64,000 nt of DNA from JAYQKL01 sp049890195 (GCA_049890195.1 JBMHBY010000003.1:62001-126000); one strand, 5' to 3'. Shown: positions 41,692 through 51,258, numbered from the stretch's first letter. Translations and numbers: made by a program. The notes: generated by a model not told the origin, from the letters alone.

Positions 41692-44600
41692 TCACTCTTT
41701 GACCTTGCCATTGGCTTTCGGGGTTTTTCCGTTTGCGGTGGCCTTGGCGAACACCTGCTCAACAAATTGGTCACGTTCGGCCAGGTGGCGGCGCATCAGC
41801 CCCGTCGCAGTGGAAGCGGACGCTTTCCGACCGACATAGACCGGGCGCTGATGGGCCGCCTCCAGTTCCAGCAGCACATCCTCAATGAACGGCTCGACGA
41901 AACTCCAGCCGCCCATATTACGCGGCTCCTCCTGACACCAGAAAATCTCGGCATGTTTGAACGGCTCGAGCTCAGCCTTCAAAGCGCTGTGCGGGAACGG
42001 ATACAGCTGCTCAATACGCATCAGATAAACATCATCAATACCCAGCTGCTCGCGTGCTTCATACAGGTCGAAATAGACCTTGCCCGTGCACAAAACGACC
42101 CGGCGGATATGCTGCGGTGCCTTCAGTGTATTGTTGAGACGCACATCCCCGTCATCCCACAACACACGGTGAAATGTCGAACCCGGTTCCATTTCCTCAA
42201 GCCGTGAGATGCATTTTTTATGACGAAGCAGGGATTTCGGCGTCATCAGAATGAGCGGTTTACGGAAATTCCGGTGCATCTGGCGGCGCAGAATATGAAA
42301 ATAATTTGACGGTGTGGTCACATTGGCGACCTGCATATTGTCTTCAGCGCACAGTTGCAGATAGCGCTCCAGCCGGGCCGAACTGTGTTCCGGACCCTGA
42401 CCTTCATATCCATGCGGCAACAGCATCACCAAGCCGGACATGCGCAGCCATTTTGCCTCGGCGGAGGAAATGAACTGGTCAATGATGACCTGGGCACCAT
42501 TGGCGAAATCCCCGAACTGCGCCTCCCAAAGAACCAGCGCATTGGGTTCAGCCAGCGTATAGCCATATTCAAACCCCAGAACGGCGGCTTCTGACAACAT
42601 GGAGTTGATGACTTCAAACCGGGCCTGACCATCCCCGAGATGGTTCAGGGGTTTGTACTGGTTTTCATTCTCCTGGTCGGTCAACACGCTGTGGCGTTGC
42701 GAAAAGGTGCCGCGCTCACTGTCCTGGCCGGACAGACGAACCGGAAACCCCTCGCGCAACAAGGTCGCAAAAGCCAGGGACTCGGCTGTGGCCCAGTCGA
42801 CCCCCTCGCCGGTTTCAAACATTTTGCGCTTGTTCTCAATCTGGCGTTTCAGGGCGCGGTGCAGATTGAACTCTTCGGGCACTTGTGTCAGCGCAGCGCC
42901 GAGTTCGCGCAAAATCTTGCCGTCAACACCGGTTTCCCCGCGGATCAATTCGCCCTCCTCCTTGCGCCGCAGGCCCGCCCAGCGGCCATCCAGCCAGTCC
43001 GCCTTGTTGGGCTTGTAGTCGTTGGCCGCCTCGAAATCCTCCTCCAGCAGGGCACGATATTCCGTCACAGCCTGATCGGCCTGCTCCTGTGTGATGATGC
43101 CTTCCGCAACCAGCCGCTCGGCATACACTTTGACCACCGACTCGTGCTTTTTGATTTTGGCATACATGATCGGTTGCGTGAACGCCGGCTCATCACCCTC
43201 ATTATGCCCAAAACGCCGGTAGCAAAACATATCGATGACCACGGGCTTGAGAAATTTCTGGCGGAATTCAGTCGCCACCTTCGCAGCATGAACCACAGCT
43301 TCCGGGTCGTCGCCATTGACGTGGAAAATCGGCGCTTCAACCATTTTTGCCACATCTGACGGATAGGGCGAAGAGCGCGAGAAACGCGGATTGGTCGTAA
43401 ACCCGATCTGGTTGTTGACGATGAAATGAATGGAACCGCCGGACTTGTGCCCGCGCAGGCCGGACAGACCCAAACATTCCGCAACAATCCCCTGCCCGGC
43501 AAAGGCGGCATCACCATGCAGCAGCAGTGGAATCACCGTGCCGCGATCAGCCAGTGCCTCGCCATTGTTCAGGATGTCCTGCTTGGCCCGGGCCTTGCCA
43601 AGGACCACAGGATCAACCGCCTCCAGATGTGACGGGTTCGGGGTCAGCGACAAATGCACGACATTGCCGTCAAATTCGCGGTCGGCTGACGTCCCCAAAT
43701 GATATTTGACATCGCCGGACCCCTCAACGTCTTCAGGGTTGGCCGAGCCGCCCTTGAATTCATGAAACAACGCCCGGAACGGTTTTGCCATCACATTGGT
43801 CAACACGTTCAAACGGCCCCGATGCGGCATGCCGATGACGATTTCCTTGACACCCAGATTGCCGCCGCGCTTGATGATTTGCTCCAGTGCGGGAACCATG
43901 GCTTCGCCACCGTCCAGACCAAAGCGTTTGGTGCCGGTATATTTGACATCAAGAAACCTCTCAATGCCCTCCGCCTCGACCAGTTTCTGAAAAATCGCAC
44001 GCTTACCCTCATTGGTGAACTGGATTTCTTTGTCCGGTCCCTCCATGCGCTCCTGCAGCCAGGCCTTTTCCTCCGGATTGGAGATATGCATGAACTCCAC
44101 CGCGAAATGACCGCAATAGGTCCGCTTGAGAATGTCAACCATCTCGCGCACTGTGGCGATCTCCAGACCGAGCATGTAGTCAATGAAAATCTCGCGATCC
44201 ATATCCGCCTCGGTAAAGCCGTAGGAGGCCGGATCCAGTTCAGGGTGATAACCGGGCGGCTCAATGCCGAGCGGGTCAAGGTCTGCGGCGCGGTGGCCGC
44301 GCACCCGATAGGCGCGGATCATCATGACCGCGCGCACCGAGTCCAATGTAGCGTCGCGGAGTTCATCCGCCGTCAACTCAGCGGCATCGGGTTTCGATTG
44401 CTCATGGTGGCGGGCAATCTTGACGGCCATTTCCGCACCATCAACATGCCAGTTGCTGTCAAAAGCGGAGGTCAGCTCATCTTCGCCGGTCCGCGACCAG
44501 TTGCCCCGCTCCCAGGAGGCCCGCGCCGGGACCGCCGTATCGTTCAGGCTGTCAAAATAACTGCGCCATTCCGCACTGACGGATGTCGGGGACAAGCGGT

Positions 44601-44706
44601 AGCGTTCATATTGCTGTTCAATATAAAGCGCATTGGCGCCGTCCAGAAAAGCCGTTTCATATCGGCCTATACCGGTCGCCAAATTGTTTTCCTCATGCTT
44701 GCTCAC
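41692..44706 (-). CDS. sucA: 2-oxoglutarate dehydrogenase E1
   Basis: A 1004-residue thiamine-diphosphate enzyme that decarboxylates 2-oxoglutarate and passes the succinyl group to E2. The N-terminal segment FLDGANALYIEQQYERYRLSP docks to E2. The core has GMPHRGRLNVLTNVMAKP, LLLHGDAAFAGQG for cofactor and metal binding, and FGHNEGDEPAFTQP. The C-terminal part has SSARLERYLQLCAEDNMQV. The start codon is GTG with AAGAGG upstream. The length is about 60-80 residues above E. coli SucA because of internal and C-terminal additions, as usual in this class. Confidence 0.97.
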   Translation of the reverse strand: MSKHEENNLATGIGRYETAFLDGANALYIEQQYERYRLSPTSVSAEWRSYFDSLNDTAVPARASWERGNWSRTGEDELTSAFDSNWHVDGAEMAVKIARHHEQSKPDAAELTADELRDATLDSVRAVMMIRAYRVRGHRAADLDPLGIEPPGYHPELDPASYGFTEADMDREIFIDYMLGLEIATVREMVDILKRTYCGHFAVEFMHISNPEEKAWLQERMEGPDKEIQFTNEGKRAIFQKLVEAEGIERFLDVKYTGTKRFGLDGGEAMVPALEQIIKRGGNLGVKEIVIGMPHRGRLNVLTNVMAKPFRALFHEFKGGSANPEDVEGSGDVKYHLGTSADREFDGNVVHLSLTPNPSHLEAVDPVVLGKARAKQDILNNGEALADRGTVIPLLLHGDAAFAGQGIVAECLGLSGLRGHKSGGSIHFIVNNQIGFTTNPRFSRSSPYPSDVAKMVEAPIFHVNGDDPEAVVHAAKVATEFRQKFLKPVVIDMFCYRRFGHNEGDEPAFTQPIMYAKIKKHESVVKVYAERLVAEGIITQEQADQAVTEYRALLEEDFEAANDYKPNKADWLDGRWAGLRRKEEGELIRGETGVDGKILRELGAALTQVPEEFNLHRALKRQIENKRKMFETGEGVDWATAESLAFATLLREGFPVRLSGQDSERGTFSQRHSVLTDQENENQYKPLNHLGDGQARFEVINSMLSEAAVLGFEYGYTLAEPNALVLWEAQFGDFANGAQVIIDQFISSAEAKWLRMSGLVMLLPHGYEGQGPEHSSARLERYLQLCAEDNMQVANVTTPSNYFHILRRQMHRNFRKPLILMTPKSLLRHKKCISRLEEMEPGSTFHRVLWDDGDVRLNNTLKAPQHIRRVVLCTGKVYFDLYEAREQLGIDDVYLMRIEQLYPFPHSALKAELEPFKHAEIFWCQEEPRNMGGWSFVEPFIEDVLLELEAAHQRPVYVGRKASASTATGLMRRHLAERDQFVEQVFAKATANGKTPKANGKVKE

Positions 44707-44766
44707 TTTTGTGCCTCTTAAAGTGTGTACCAGCAGATCTGCCGCTTGTCCCTCATCCGTTGGGTG

Positions 44767-45642
44767 TCAGCCTTTCAAAACCTCCACCAGTGTCGTGCCC
44801 AGCGCTGCCGGCGACGGGGACACCCGTATCCCGGCGGAGCGCATGGCCTCCATCTTGTCCTCGGCACCGCCTTGGCCGCCGGAGACGATTGCCCCGGCAT
44901 GACCCATTGTCCGCCCGGGCGGAGCCGTCACGCCGGCAATAAATCCGACCATGGGCTTTTTCACCTTGGACTGCTGCAAAAACGCCGCCGCCTCCTCTTC
45001 GGCCGAGCCGCCGATTTCGCCGATCATGATGATTGATTCCGTCTGCTCATCCGCCAGGAACATCTCCAGACAGTCGATGAAATTGGTGCCATTGACCGGG
45101 TCGCCGCCAATACCGATGCAGGTGGACTGCCCCAGTCCGGCGGCGGTCGTCTGCGCCACCGCCTCATAAGTCAGCGTCCCGGAGCGTGACACCACGCCAA
45201 CACTGCCGGGGGTGTGGATGTGGCCCGGCATGATGCCGATCTTGCATTCACCAGGCGTAATCACACCGGGGCAGTTCGGCCCGACCAGTCGGGTTTTCGA
45301 CCCCTGCAGGGCACGCTTGACCTTCACCATATCCGCGACCGGAATCCCTTCAGTGATGCAAACGGCCAGTTCAATCTCGGCAGCGATTGCCTCCAGAATG
45401 GCGTCAGCCGCGAAAGGCGGCGGCACATAAATGGCGGATGCAGTGGCTCCGGTCTGGTCAACCGCATCAGCCACCGTGTCGAAGACCGGCAGGTCGAGAT
45501 GGGTTTGCCCACCCCGGCCCGGGGTAACGCCGCCGACCATTTGGGTGCCATAGGCAATGGCCTGCTCGGAGTGGAAAGTGCCCTGGCTTCCGGTGAAACC
45601 CTGGCAGATGACTTTCGTGTCTTTGTTGATCAGAACTGACAT
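44767..45642 (-). CDS. sucD: succinyl-CoA synthetase alpha subunit
   Basis: A 291-residue alpha subunit that carries the phosphohistidine. CoA-binding is by QGFTGSQGTFHSEQAIAYGT and VPPPFAADAI. RLVGPNCPGVI and GIGGDPVNGTNFID follow. The active-site His lies in TMGHAGAIVSGGQGGAEDKM. It converts succinyl-CoA, ADP/GDP and phosphate to succinate, nucleoside triphosphate and CoA. Its ATG shares one base with the sucC stop (TAATG). A 60-bp gap separates it from sucA. Confidence 0.98.
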   Translation of the reverse strand: MSVLINKDTKVICQGFTGSQGTFHSEQAIAYGTQMVGGVTPGRGGQTHLDLPVFDTVADAVDQTGATASAIYVPPPFAADAILEAIAAEIELAVCITEGIPVADMVKVKRALQGSKTRLVGPNCPGVITPGECKIGIMPGHIHTPGSVGVVSRSGTLTYEAVAQTTAAGLGQSTCIGIGGDPVNGTNFIDCLEMFLADEQTESIIMIGEIGGSAEEEAAAFLQQSKVKKPMVGFIAGVTAPPGRTMGHAGAIVSGGQGGAEDKMEAMRSAGIRVSPSPAALGTTLVEVLKG

Positions 45643-46811
45643 TACGCGGCCTCCTTCACAGCTGCGACAATTTTCTCAGCAGCATCGTCAAGGTTGTCGG
45701 CCGGAATGATCGCCAGACCTGAATTCGCCATTATCTCCTTGCCAAGCTCCACATTGGTGCCTTCGAGCCGCACCACCAGCGGCACATTCAGGCTCAGTTC
45801 CTTGGCCGCCGCCACCACGCCCTCGGCGATGATGTCGCACCGCATAATACCGCCGAAAATATTGACCAGAATGCCCTCGACATTGCTGTCGGACAGAATG
45901 ATCTTGAAGGCTTCGGTGACTTTCTCCTTGGTCGCCCCGCCGCCGACATCGAGGAAATTGGCCGGTTCAGCACCATAGAGCTTGATGATGTCCATTGTCG
46001 CCATGGCCAGACCTGCACCATTGACCATGCAGCCGATGGTCCCGTCCAGGGTGATGTAGTTGAGGTCGAATTTGGATGCCTCCACTTCGGCCGGATCCTC
46101 TTCGGACAAATCCCGCAACTCCACAATATCGGGATGGCGATACAGTGCATTTCCGTCAAAATTGACTTTGGCATCAAGACAAACCAGATCACCGGCACCC
46201 GTGACAACCAACGGGTTGATCTCGAGCAGGCTCATGTCCTTTTCAACAAAGGCGGTGTACAGATTGTTGATCAACTTGACGCCTTGTTTTACCTGGTCCC
46301 CCTCCAATCCAAGCGCATAGGCAATCTGGCGGCCATGATGACCGGAAATGCCGCTGGCCGGGTCAACCGACAGGGTGAGGATCTTTTCAGGGGTTTCAGC
46401 TGCAACCTCCTCAATATCCATTCCGCCTTCGGTGGAGGCGATAAAGGAGACACGTGAGGTGGCCCGGTCAACCAGAAGGGAAAGGTACAGTTCACGGGCA
46501 ATGTCGGAGCCATCCTCAACATACACACGCCCGACCTCTTTGCCCTCCGGGCCGGTCTGATGCGTCACCAGGGTCATGCCGAGCATGCGGTCAGCTTCAG
46601 CGCGCACCTCCTCAATCGACTTCACAACCTTGACGCCGCCGCCTTTGCCACGGCCGCCGGCATGAATTTGTGATTTGACGACCCAGACCGGTCCGCCGAG
46701 TTTCTCTGCGGCTGCCACCGCTTCATCCGGTGTAAACGCAACGCCTCCGTCAGGTACAGCAACACCGAACGCCTTTAGGACCTGCTTCGCCTGATACTCA
46801 TGAATGTTCAT
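45642..46811 (-). CDS. sucC: succinyl-CoA synthetase beta subunit
   Basis: A 389-residue ATP-grasp subunit. The start MNIHEYQAKQVLKAFGV is diagnostic. VKSQIHAGGRGKGGGVKVV forms the nucleotide-binding loop, and NPLVVTGAGDLVCLDAKVNFD carries the metal ligands. NGAGLAMATMD, followed by FLDVGGGATKEKV, forms the phosphate-binding power helix region. The ATG at 46811 has AGGAGA 9 bases upstream; an upstream extension of 16 codons is rejected. It is the first suc gene after an A+T-rich intergenic stretch. Confidence 0.98.
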   Translation of the reverse strand: MNIHEYQAKQVLKAFGVAVPDGGVAFTPDEAVAAAEKLGGPVWVVKSQIHAGGRGKGGGVKVVKSIEEVRAEADRMLGMTLVTHQTGPEGKEVGRVYVEDGSDIARELYLSLLVDRATSRVSFIASTEGGMDIEEVAAETPEKILTLSVDPASGISGHHGRQIAYALGLEGDQVKQGVKLINNLYTAFVEKDMSLLEINPLVVTGAGDLVCLDAKVNFDGNALYRHPDIVELRDLSEEDPAEVEASKFDLNYITLDGTIGCMVNGAGLAMATMDIIKLYGAEPANFLDVGGGATKEKVTEAFKIILSDSNVEGILVNIFGGIMRCDIIAEGVVAAAKELSLNVPLVVRLEGTNVELGKEIMANSGLAIIPADNLDDAAEKIVAAVKEAA

Positions 46812-46969
46812 TAACCTAAATCTCCTGATCAAAAGCCTTGCCCGTATCGGGGGCGGCAAAACTTACCCTCATGCGCAGATTAGGCAAATTTGGTGTCCGC
46901 CAACAAGCGAAACAGACAACAGGATCAGAAAAATAAGGTATTTAGGAAGAAAATTATCAAAAAAGCAAT

Positions 46970-46986
46970 AATAAGTCATACTTATT
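46970..46986. promoter_or_regulatory. inverted repeat in the A+T-rich mdh-sucC intergenic region
   Basis: AATAAGT-CAT-ACTTATT is a perfect 7-bp inverted repeat about 160 bp upstream of sucC, within a stretch much richer in A+T than the genes around it. It could be an operator for the suc operon. Just downstream of it on the minus strand lies a possible TTGCTT/TAAATA promoter pair with an 18-base spacer. Confidence 0.35.
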
Positions 46987-47041
46987 CACTTTTCTGCGGA
47001 AACCCTGCGGTTACAGGAAGGGGTTTTAGGTTAAATGGAAT

Positions 47042-47080
47042 AAAAAACCCGGAACGCGACAAATTTCGCGGCCCGGGTTT
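47042..47080 (-). terminator. rho-independent terminator after mdh
   Basis: AAACCCGG pairs with CCGGGTTT, with an inner CGCG/CGCG stem. On the minus strand it is followed by a T-run (the A residues at 47042-47047). It lies 25 bases beyond the mdh stop and separates mdh from the suc genes. Confidence 0.85.
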
Positions 47081-47104
47081 GTTTGTTCATCCCCTCTATG
47101 GGTA

Positions 47105-48067
47105 TTATTTCAGTTTGGGGTCAATCTTCTTGCAGGCCGCTATCAACCCCTCAACCGCTTTGACGGATTTTTTAAAACCCGCACGCTCCTTGGCATCCAG
47201 CTTGATTTCAACAATGCGTTCCACACCTTTTTCACCAATGACCACCGGCACGCCGACATACAGGCCTTTTTGACCGTATTGGCCGTTCAAATGCGCCGCA
47301 CAGGGCAGAACCCGCTTTTGGTCTTTGAGATAACTTTCCGCCATTTCAATCGCCGCAGCGGCCGGGGCATAAAAAGCGGAGCCGGTTTTCAGCAGGGCCA
47401 CCACCTCAGCACCGCCGTCACGTGTGCGTTGGACGATTTCATCGAGTTTCTTTTGGGTTGTCCAGCGCATTTTGACCAAATCCGGCAGCGGAATGCCGGC
47501 AACCGTGGAATAACGCACGCTGGGCACCATTGTGTCACCGTGACCGCCCAATACGAAAGCGGTCACATCCTTGACCGAAACATTGAACTCCTCGGCGAGG
47601 AAATAGCGGAACCGCGCCGAGTCCAGAACGCCGGCCATGCCAACGACTTTGTTCTTGGGCAGGCCGCAGGCTTTCTGCAACGCCCAAACCATCGCGTCCA
47701 GCGGATTGGTGATGCAGATGACAAAAGCTTTCGGAGCATATTTTTTAATGCCTTCCCCGACCTGGCGCATGACCTTCAAATTGATTTCCAACAGATCGTC
47801 CCGGCTCATGCCCGGTTTGCGCGGCACCCCGGCGGTCACAATCACCACATCAGCGCCCTTGATGCCGGCATAGGATTTGGTGCCTTTCAGATTGGCGTCA
47901 AAATGGCTGACCGGGGACGACTCGGCGAGGTCAAGGGCCTTGCCCTGTGGAATGCCGTCAACAATATCGAAAATTACAACGTCACCAAGTTCTTTCAGGC
48001 CGGCGAGATGGGCCAGCGTGCCGCCGATCTGTCCGCCACCGATCAGGGCGATCTTTTTACGTGCCAT
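47105..48067 (-). CDS. mdh: malate dehydrogenase (LDH-like type)
   Basis: A 320-residue NAD-dependent malate dehydrogenase of the lactate-dehydrogenase-like group used by alphaproteobacteria. NAD-binding is by ALIGGGQIGGTLAHLA with Asp34 in VVIFDIVDG. Substrate arginines appear in GVPRKPGMSRDDLLEIN, and GVLDSARFRYFLAEE follows. The catalytic His176 is in VLGGHGDTMVPS. The position between zapE and sucC is conserved in the class. It supplies oxaloacetate for the TCA cycle. Confidence 0.98.
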   Translation of the reverse strand: MARKKIALIGGGQIGGTLAHLAGLKELGDVVIFDIVDGIPQGKALDLAESSPVSHFDANLKGTKSYAGIKGADVVIVTAGVPRKPGMSRDDLLEINLKVMRQVGEGIKKYAPKAFVICITNPLDAMVWALQKACGLPKNKVVGMAGVLDSARFRYFLAEEFNVSVKDVTAFVLGGHGDTMVPSVRYSTVAGIPLPDLVKMRWTTQKKLDEIVQRTRDGGAEVVALLKTGSAFYAPAAAAIEMAESYLKDQKRVLPCAAHLNGQYGQKGLYVGVPVVIGEKGVERIVEIKLDAKERAGFKKSVKAVEGLIAACKKIDPKLK

Positions 48068-48135
48068 GGGGGTGCTCCATTTCAGTTAGGTAAATGCTGC
48101 CTGTCGATAGCGCGAAATGACGGAAAACGCAAGGT

Positions 48136-49269
48136 CTAGTCCGCAGCTGGGACAGGCTCATCGACAAGATGCTTGAGCGCCAGATAGTCCACAGACTGCA
48201 TTTCCATCAAGCGTGATACGGTGCGCTGAAACTCAAAGGCGGCATCGCCGGCGGGGTAAAGCTTATCCGGCGCGTCATCGCTGGTGGCCAGCAGTTTGAC
48301 CTTGTGTTCATACAGGGCATCCACCAGCGTGACAAACCGGATGGCCTCATTGCGCTTGTCCGGTGACAGGCGCGGAACATTGTCAATCAGGATTGTGTGA
48401 TAGGTTTTCGCCAGCGCCAGAAAATCCGCCGCCCCAAGGGTTGCCACGCACAAATCGTCAAAACTCAGCCGCGCCACCCCATTGGCCTGACGCGGGATCG
48501 GCAAGTTGCGGCCTTTGACGGTCAAGGTGGTGCTGGCGCATGGCGCCCCAGCGGTCAATGTCTCGAACCGCTCATCCAGAAAAGCGCGCGCCTTGGGGCC
48601 AATCGGGGTCATCCAGACCGGCTGGCCCGCCAACCGCGCCAGACGGTAATCGGTCGGGCTGTCCAGCAGCACAATCTCAAGCTTCTGCTCCAGCAGCTCT
48701 ATGAACGGGACAAATCGCTGCCGGTTCAGCCCACCCTTATAGAGATCCCGCGGCGGCCTGTTTGAAGTGGCGACAACCGTCACGCCGCGCTCAAAAAGGG
48801 CTGTGAACAAACGCCCCAGAATGGACGCATCGGCAATGTCCTTGACCTGAAATTCATCGAAGCACAGCAGGTGCGCCTCCCGCGCAATCTGATCCGCCAC
48901 AGGCGGAATCGGGTCATCGCCGTTGGCGCGCCCGGCCTTCACCCTCTGGCGATGGTCAAATATCCGCTCATGCGTCTCCTGCATAAAGGCATGAAAATGC
49001 ACCCGCCGCTTTTTCGGCACCGGCGCATCGTCAAAAAACAGATCCATCAGCATTGATTTACCGCGTCCGACATCACCGTGAATATAAAGACCGCGGACAG
49101 GTGCCCGCTTTTTGAACCGCGCCAGCAGACCGGCGGGGCGCACCGCCAGATCCTCGTGCAGACGTGTGAGGGCACGGGCTGTATCGCGTTGCGCCTCATC
49201 CCCACGCAGGTTTTCGCGGGTGATCATGTCCTCATATTTTTGCAGCGGGGTTTGATGACTCGTTGGCAT
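48136..49269 (-). CDS. zapE: cell division ATPase ZapE (AFG1-like)
   Basis: A 377-residue AAA-type ATPase. Walker A GDVGRGKS is at 65-72 and Walker B is HLLCFDEFQVKDIADA, the signature of the AFG1/ZapE group. VVATSNRPPRDLYKGGLNRQRFVPFI is a second family hallmark. ZapE associates with FtsZ rings during constriction, and mitochondrial relatives act in protein quality control. It lies 68 bases upstream of mdh, the standard neighbour in alphaproteobacteria. Confidence 0.93.
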   Translation of the reverse strand: MPTSHQTPLQKYEDMITRENLRGDEAQRDTARALTRLHEDLAVRPAGLLARFKKRAPVRGLYIHGDVGRGKSMLMDLFFDDAPVPKKRRVHFHAFMQETHERIFDHRQRVKAGRANGDDPIPPVADQIAREAHLLCFDEFQVKDIADASILGRLFTALFERGVTVVATSNRPPRDLYKGGLNRQRFVPFIELLEQKLEIVLLDSPTDYRLARLAGQPVWMTPIGPKARAFLDERFETLTAGAPCASTTLTVKGRNLPIPRQANGVARLSFDDLCVATLGAADFLALAKTYHTILIDNVPRLSPDKRNEAIRFVTLVDALYEHKVKLLATSDDAPDKLYPAGDAAFEFQRTVSRLMEMQSVDYLALKHLVDEPVPAAD

Positions 49270-49321
49270 AATTGGGTTTTAAAGCCAAACGCGGGACAGG
49301 GCAATGGCGGGCTGACAGAGT

Positions 49322-49993
49322 TCAGCCGCCGCGGGTTTCCGCCGGGCCCGGCCACAACCAACGGGCCGCAAAAAACGCCAGCACCGCCCCGGCACATTGC
49401 GCCAGCCAGAAACCCGGCATGTCGAGCGGGCGAATGCCGGAAAAACTGTCCGTAAAGCCACGCGCCAGCGTAACCGCCGGATTGGCGAAACTTGTGGACG
49501 CCGTAAACCAGTATCCCGCCGTAATGTAGAGTGCAACCAGCGACGCCACTGCCTCCGGCCGGTGCCGGAGGCCGCCAAGGATAGCCAGCAGCAGCCCGAA
49601 ACACGCCACACCCTCAGCCAGCCACTGGCCGGCGCCGGTGCGGGCGGTCGATGCGGGCGACAACAGGGGCAACTCAAACATGGCATGGGCCAGCATGGTG
49701 CCGGCCACGCCGCCCGCGCATTGAACCACAACATAAGCCAGCATCATAGCGGCCGTAAGTTCGCCGCGCAGGGCAAATACGAGACTGACCGCAGGGTTGA
49801 AATGCGCGCCGGAAACCGGTCCGAAGACTGTGATCAGAACATAAAGAATGCCTGCGGTGGCCAATGTGTTGCCGAGCAAGGCAACCCCGTCATTACCACC
49901 GGACATGTTGACCGCCATAATCCCTGAACCAACCACTGTGCAGACCAACAGCAGGGTTCCGAGCGCCTCGGCAAAAAGCCTTTGTGCCGTCAT
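49322..49993 (-). CDS. aqpS: aquaglyceroporin (AqpS-like), arsenite channel candidate
   Basis: A 223-residue MIP-family channel with six membrane helices. Its two half-helix motifs are intact: NPA at 66-68 (GAHFNPAVS) and NPA at 171-173 (SFANPAVTLARGFTDSFSGI). The second, with the following Arg, forms the selectivity filter region. Its ATG overlaps the arsC stop by ATGA. Linked arsC-aqpS pairs, as in Sinorhizobium, expel arsenite down its gradient after arsenate reduction. That role is inferred from context; a glycerol or water channel is the alternative. Confidence 0.85.
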   Translation of the reverse strand: MTAQRLFAEALGTLLLVCTVVGSGIMAVNMSGGNDGVALLGNTLATAGILYVLITVFGPVSGAHFNPAVSLVFALRGELTAAMMLAYVVVQCAGGVAGTMLAHAMFELPLLSPASTARTGAGQWLAEGVACFGLLLAILGGLRHRPEAVASLVALYITAGYWFTASTSFANPAVTLARGFTDSFSGIRPLDMPGFWLAQCAGAVLAFFAARWLWPGPAETRGG

Positions 49994-50418
49994 TCCTTGC
50001 CCTCTCCTTGCAGAAACCCATCAATCCGTGTCCGGATCATCGCCAGCACCTCCGTGAAATGGGCACGGGTCGCCGTTTCCGTGCCGACGAAATGCGCCGG
50101 ATCGGGGAAGGGCCAGTGATGGGTCACGGGATGGCCGGGCCAGACCGGACAAGCCTCCCCGGCTGCGTTGTCACAGACCGTGACGATCACGTCCATGGCG
50201 GGACCATCAGCGAAATCGTGCCAGCTTTTGGAATGGAACCCCTGACAAGGCAAGCCATGGGCCTCCAGTGTCGCCAATGCCATCGGATGCACCTGACCGG
50301 TCGGCGCGGAGCCGGCGCTGTATGAGCGCCAATGCCCGGCCCCGGCATGTTGCATATAGGCTTCAGCGAGAACGGAACGGCAGGAATTGCCGGTACATAA
50401 AAACAGAATGTTTTTCAT
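49990..50418 (-). CDS. arsC: arsenate reductase, low-molecular-weight phosphatase type (ArsC)
   Basis: A 142-residue protein of the LMW tyrosine-phosphatase fold. The CX5R loop CTGNSCRS places the nucleophile at Cys8 and the Arg at 14. VTVCDNAAGEACPVW is the thioredoxin- or glutaredoxin-linked cysteine region, and HHWPFPDPAHF holds the general acid Asp. It reduces arsenate to arsenite. It is co-translated with an aquaglyceroporin gene. No arsR, arsB or acr3 lies on either side, since sdhB is next upstream, so control and efflux differ from the usual ars operon. Confidence 0.9.
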   Translation of the reverse strand: MKNILFLCTGNSCRSVLAEAYMQHAGAGHWRSYSAGSAPTGQVHPMALATLEAHGLPCQGFHSKSWHDFADGPAMDVIVTVCDNAAGEACPVWPGHPVTHHWPFPDPAHFVGTETATRAHFTEVLAMIRTRIDGFLQGEGKE

Positions 50419-50469
50419 GATGCCTGCGTAAAGCCGTTTTGTGACAGTTTCATGAAGTCTTCGGCAGAA

Positions 50470-51249
50470 TCAGACTTCCCGTGTCACCATCATTTTCTTG
50501 ATCTCGGAAATCGCTTTGGCCGGAGACAAACCTTTCGGGCAGGCCTTGGCGCAGTTCATGATGGTGTGGCACCGATAGACGCGGAACGGATCCTCCAGGT
50601 CGTCCAGACGTTCACCGGTTTTTTCATCACGGCTGTCGGCCAGCCAGCGATAAGCCTGCAACAGCACGGCAGGGCCGAGATATTTGTCGGAATTCCACCA
50701 ATAGCTCGGGCAGGAGGTGGAGCAGCAGGCGCACAAAATACACTCATACAGCCCATCCAGTTTTTCGCGGTCCGCACGCGACTGCTTCCACTCGCCCTCC
50801 GGTTCCGGCGTGTCAGTCTTCAGCCAGGGTTCAATCGACTGGTACTGGGCGTAAAGATTGGACAAATCAGGGACGAGATCCTTGATCACCGGCATATGCG
50901 GCAACGGATAGATCTTGATGTCCCCCTTGACCTCATCCAGCCCTTTGGTGCAGGCCAGCGTGTTCTGCCCGTCAATGTTCATGGCGCATGATCCGCAGAT
51001 CCCTTCGCGGCAGGAACGGCGGAAGGTCAGGGTCGGATCTATCTCGTTTTTGATTTTGATCAGTGCGTCCAGCACCATCGGGCCGCACTCGTCAGCGTCA
51101 ATGGTGTAGGTGTCAATGCGCGGATTGTCCGGGTCATCCGGGTTCCAGCGGTAAACATCGATGCGGCGCGGCTCTTTGGCGTCGCCTTTGGCCTCATGCG
51201 TCACGCCTTTGCTGACGCGGGAATTTTTGGGCAGTGCAATTTCAACCAT
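50470..51249 (-). CDS. sdhB: succinate dehydrogenase iron-sulfur subunit
   Basis: A 259-residue electron-transfer subunit. The [2Fe-2S] cluster is held by CREGICGSCAMNIDGQNTLAC. The [4Fe-4S] and [3Fe-4S] clusters are held by CILCACCSTSCPSYWW and CHTIMNCAKACPKGL. It carries electrons from SdhA flavin to ubiquinone in the membrane anchor. It is last in the sdhC-sdhD-sdhA-sdhB operon, 9 bases after sdhA. The ATG begins MVEIALPKNSRV, and the length is typical of the class. Confidence 0.98.
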   Translation of the reverse strand: MVEIALPKNSRVSKGVTHEAKGDAKEPRRIDVYRWNPDDPDNPRIDTYTIDADECGPMVLDALIKIKNEIDPTLTFRRSCREGICGSCAMNIDGQNTLACTKGLDEVKGDIKIYPLPHMPVIKDLVPDLSNLYAQYQSIEPWLKTDTPEPEGEWKQSRADREKLDGLYECILCACCSTSCPSYWWNSDKYLGPAVLLQAYRWLADSRDEKTGERLDDLEDPFRVYRCHTIMNCAKACPKGLSPAKAISEIKKMMVTREV

Positions 51250-51258
51250 GTCGCCCCC

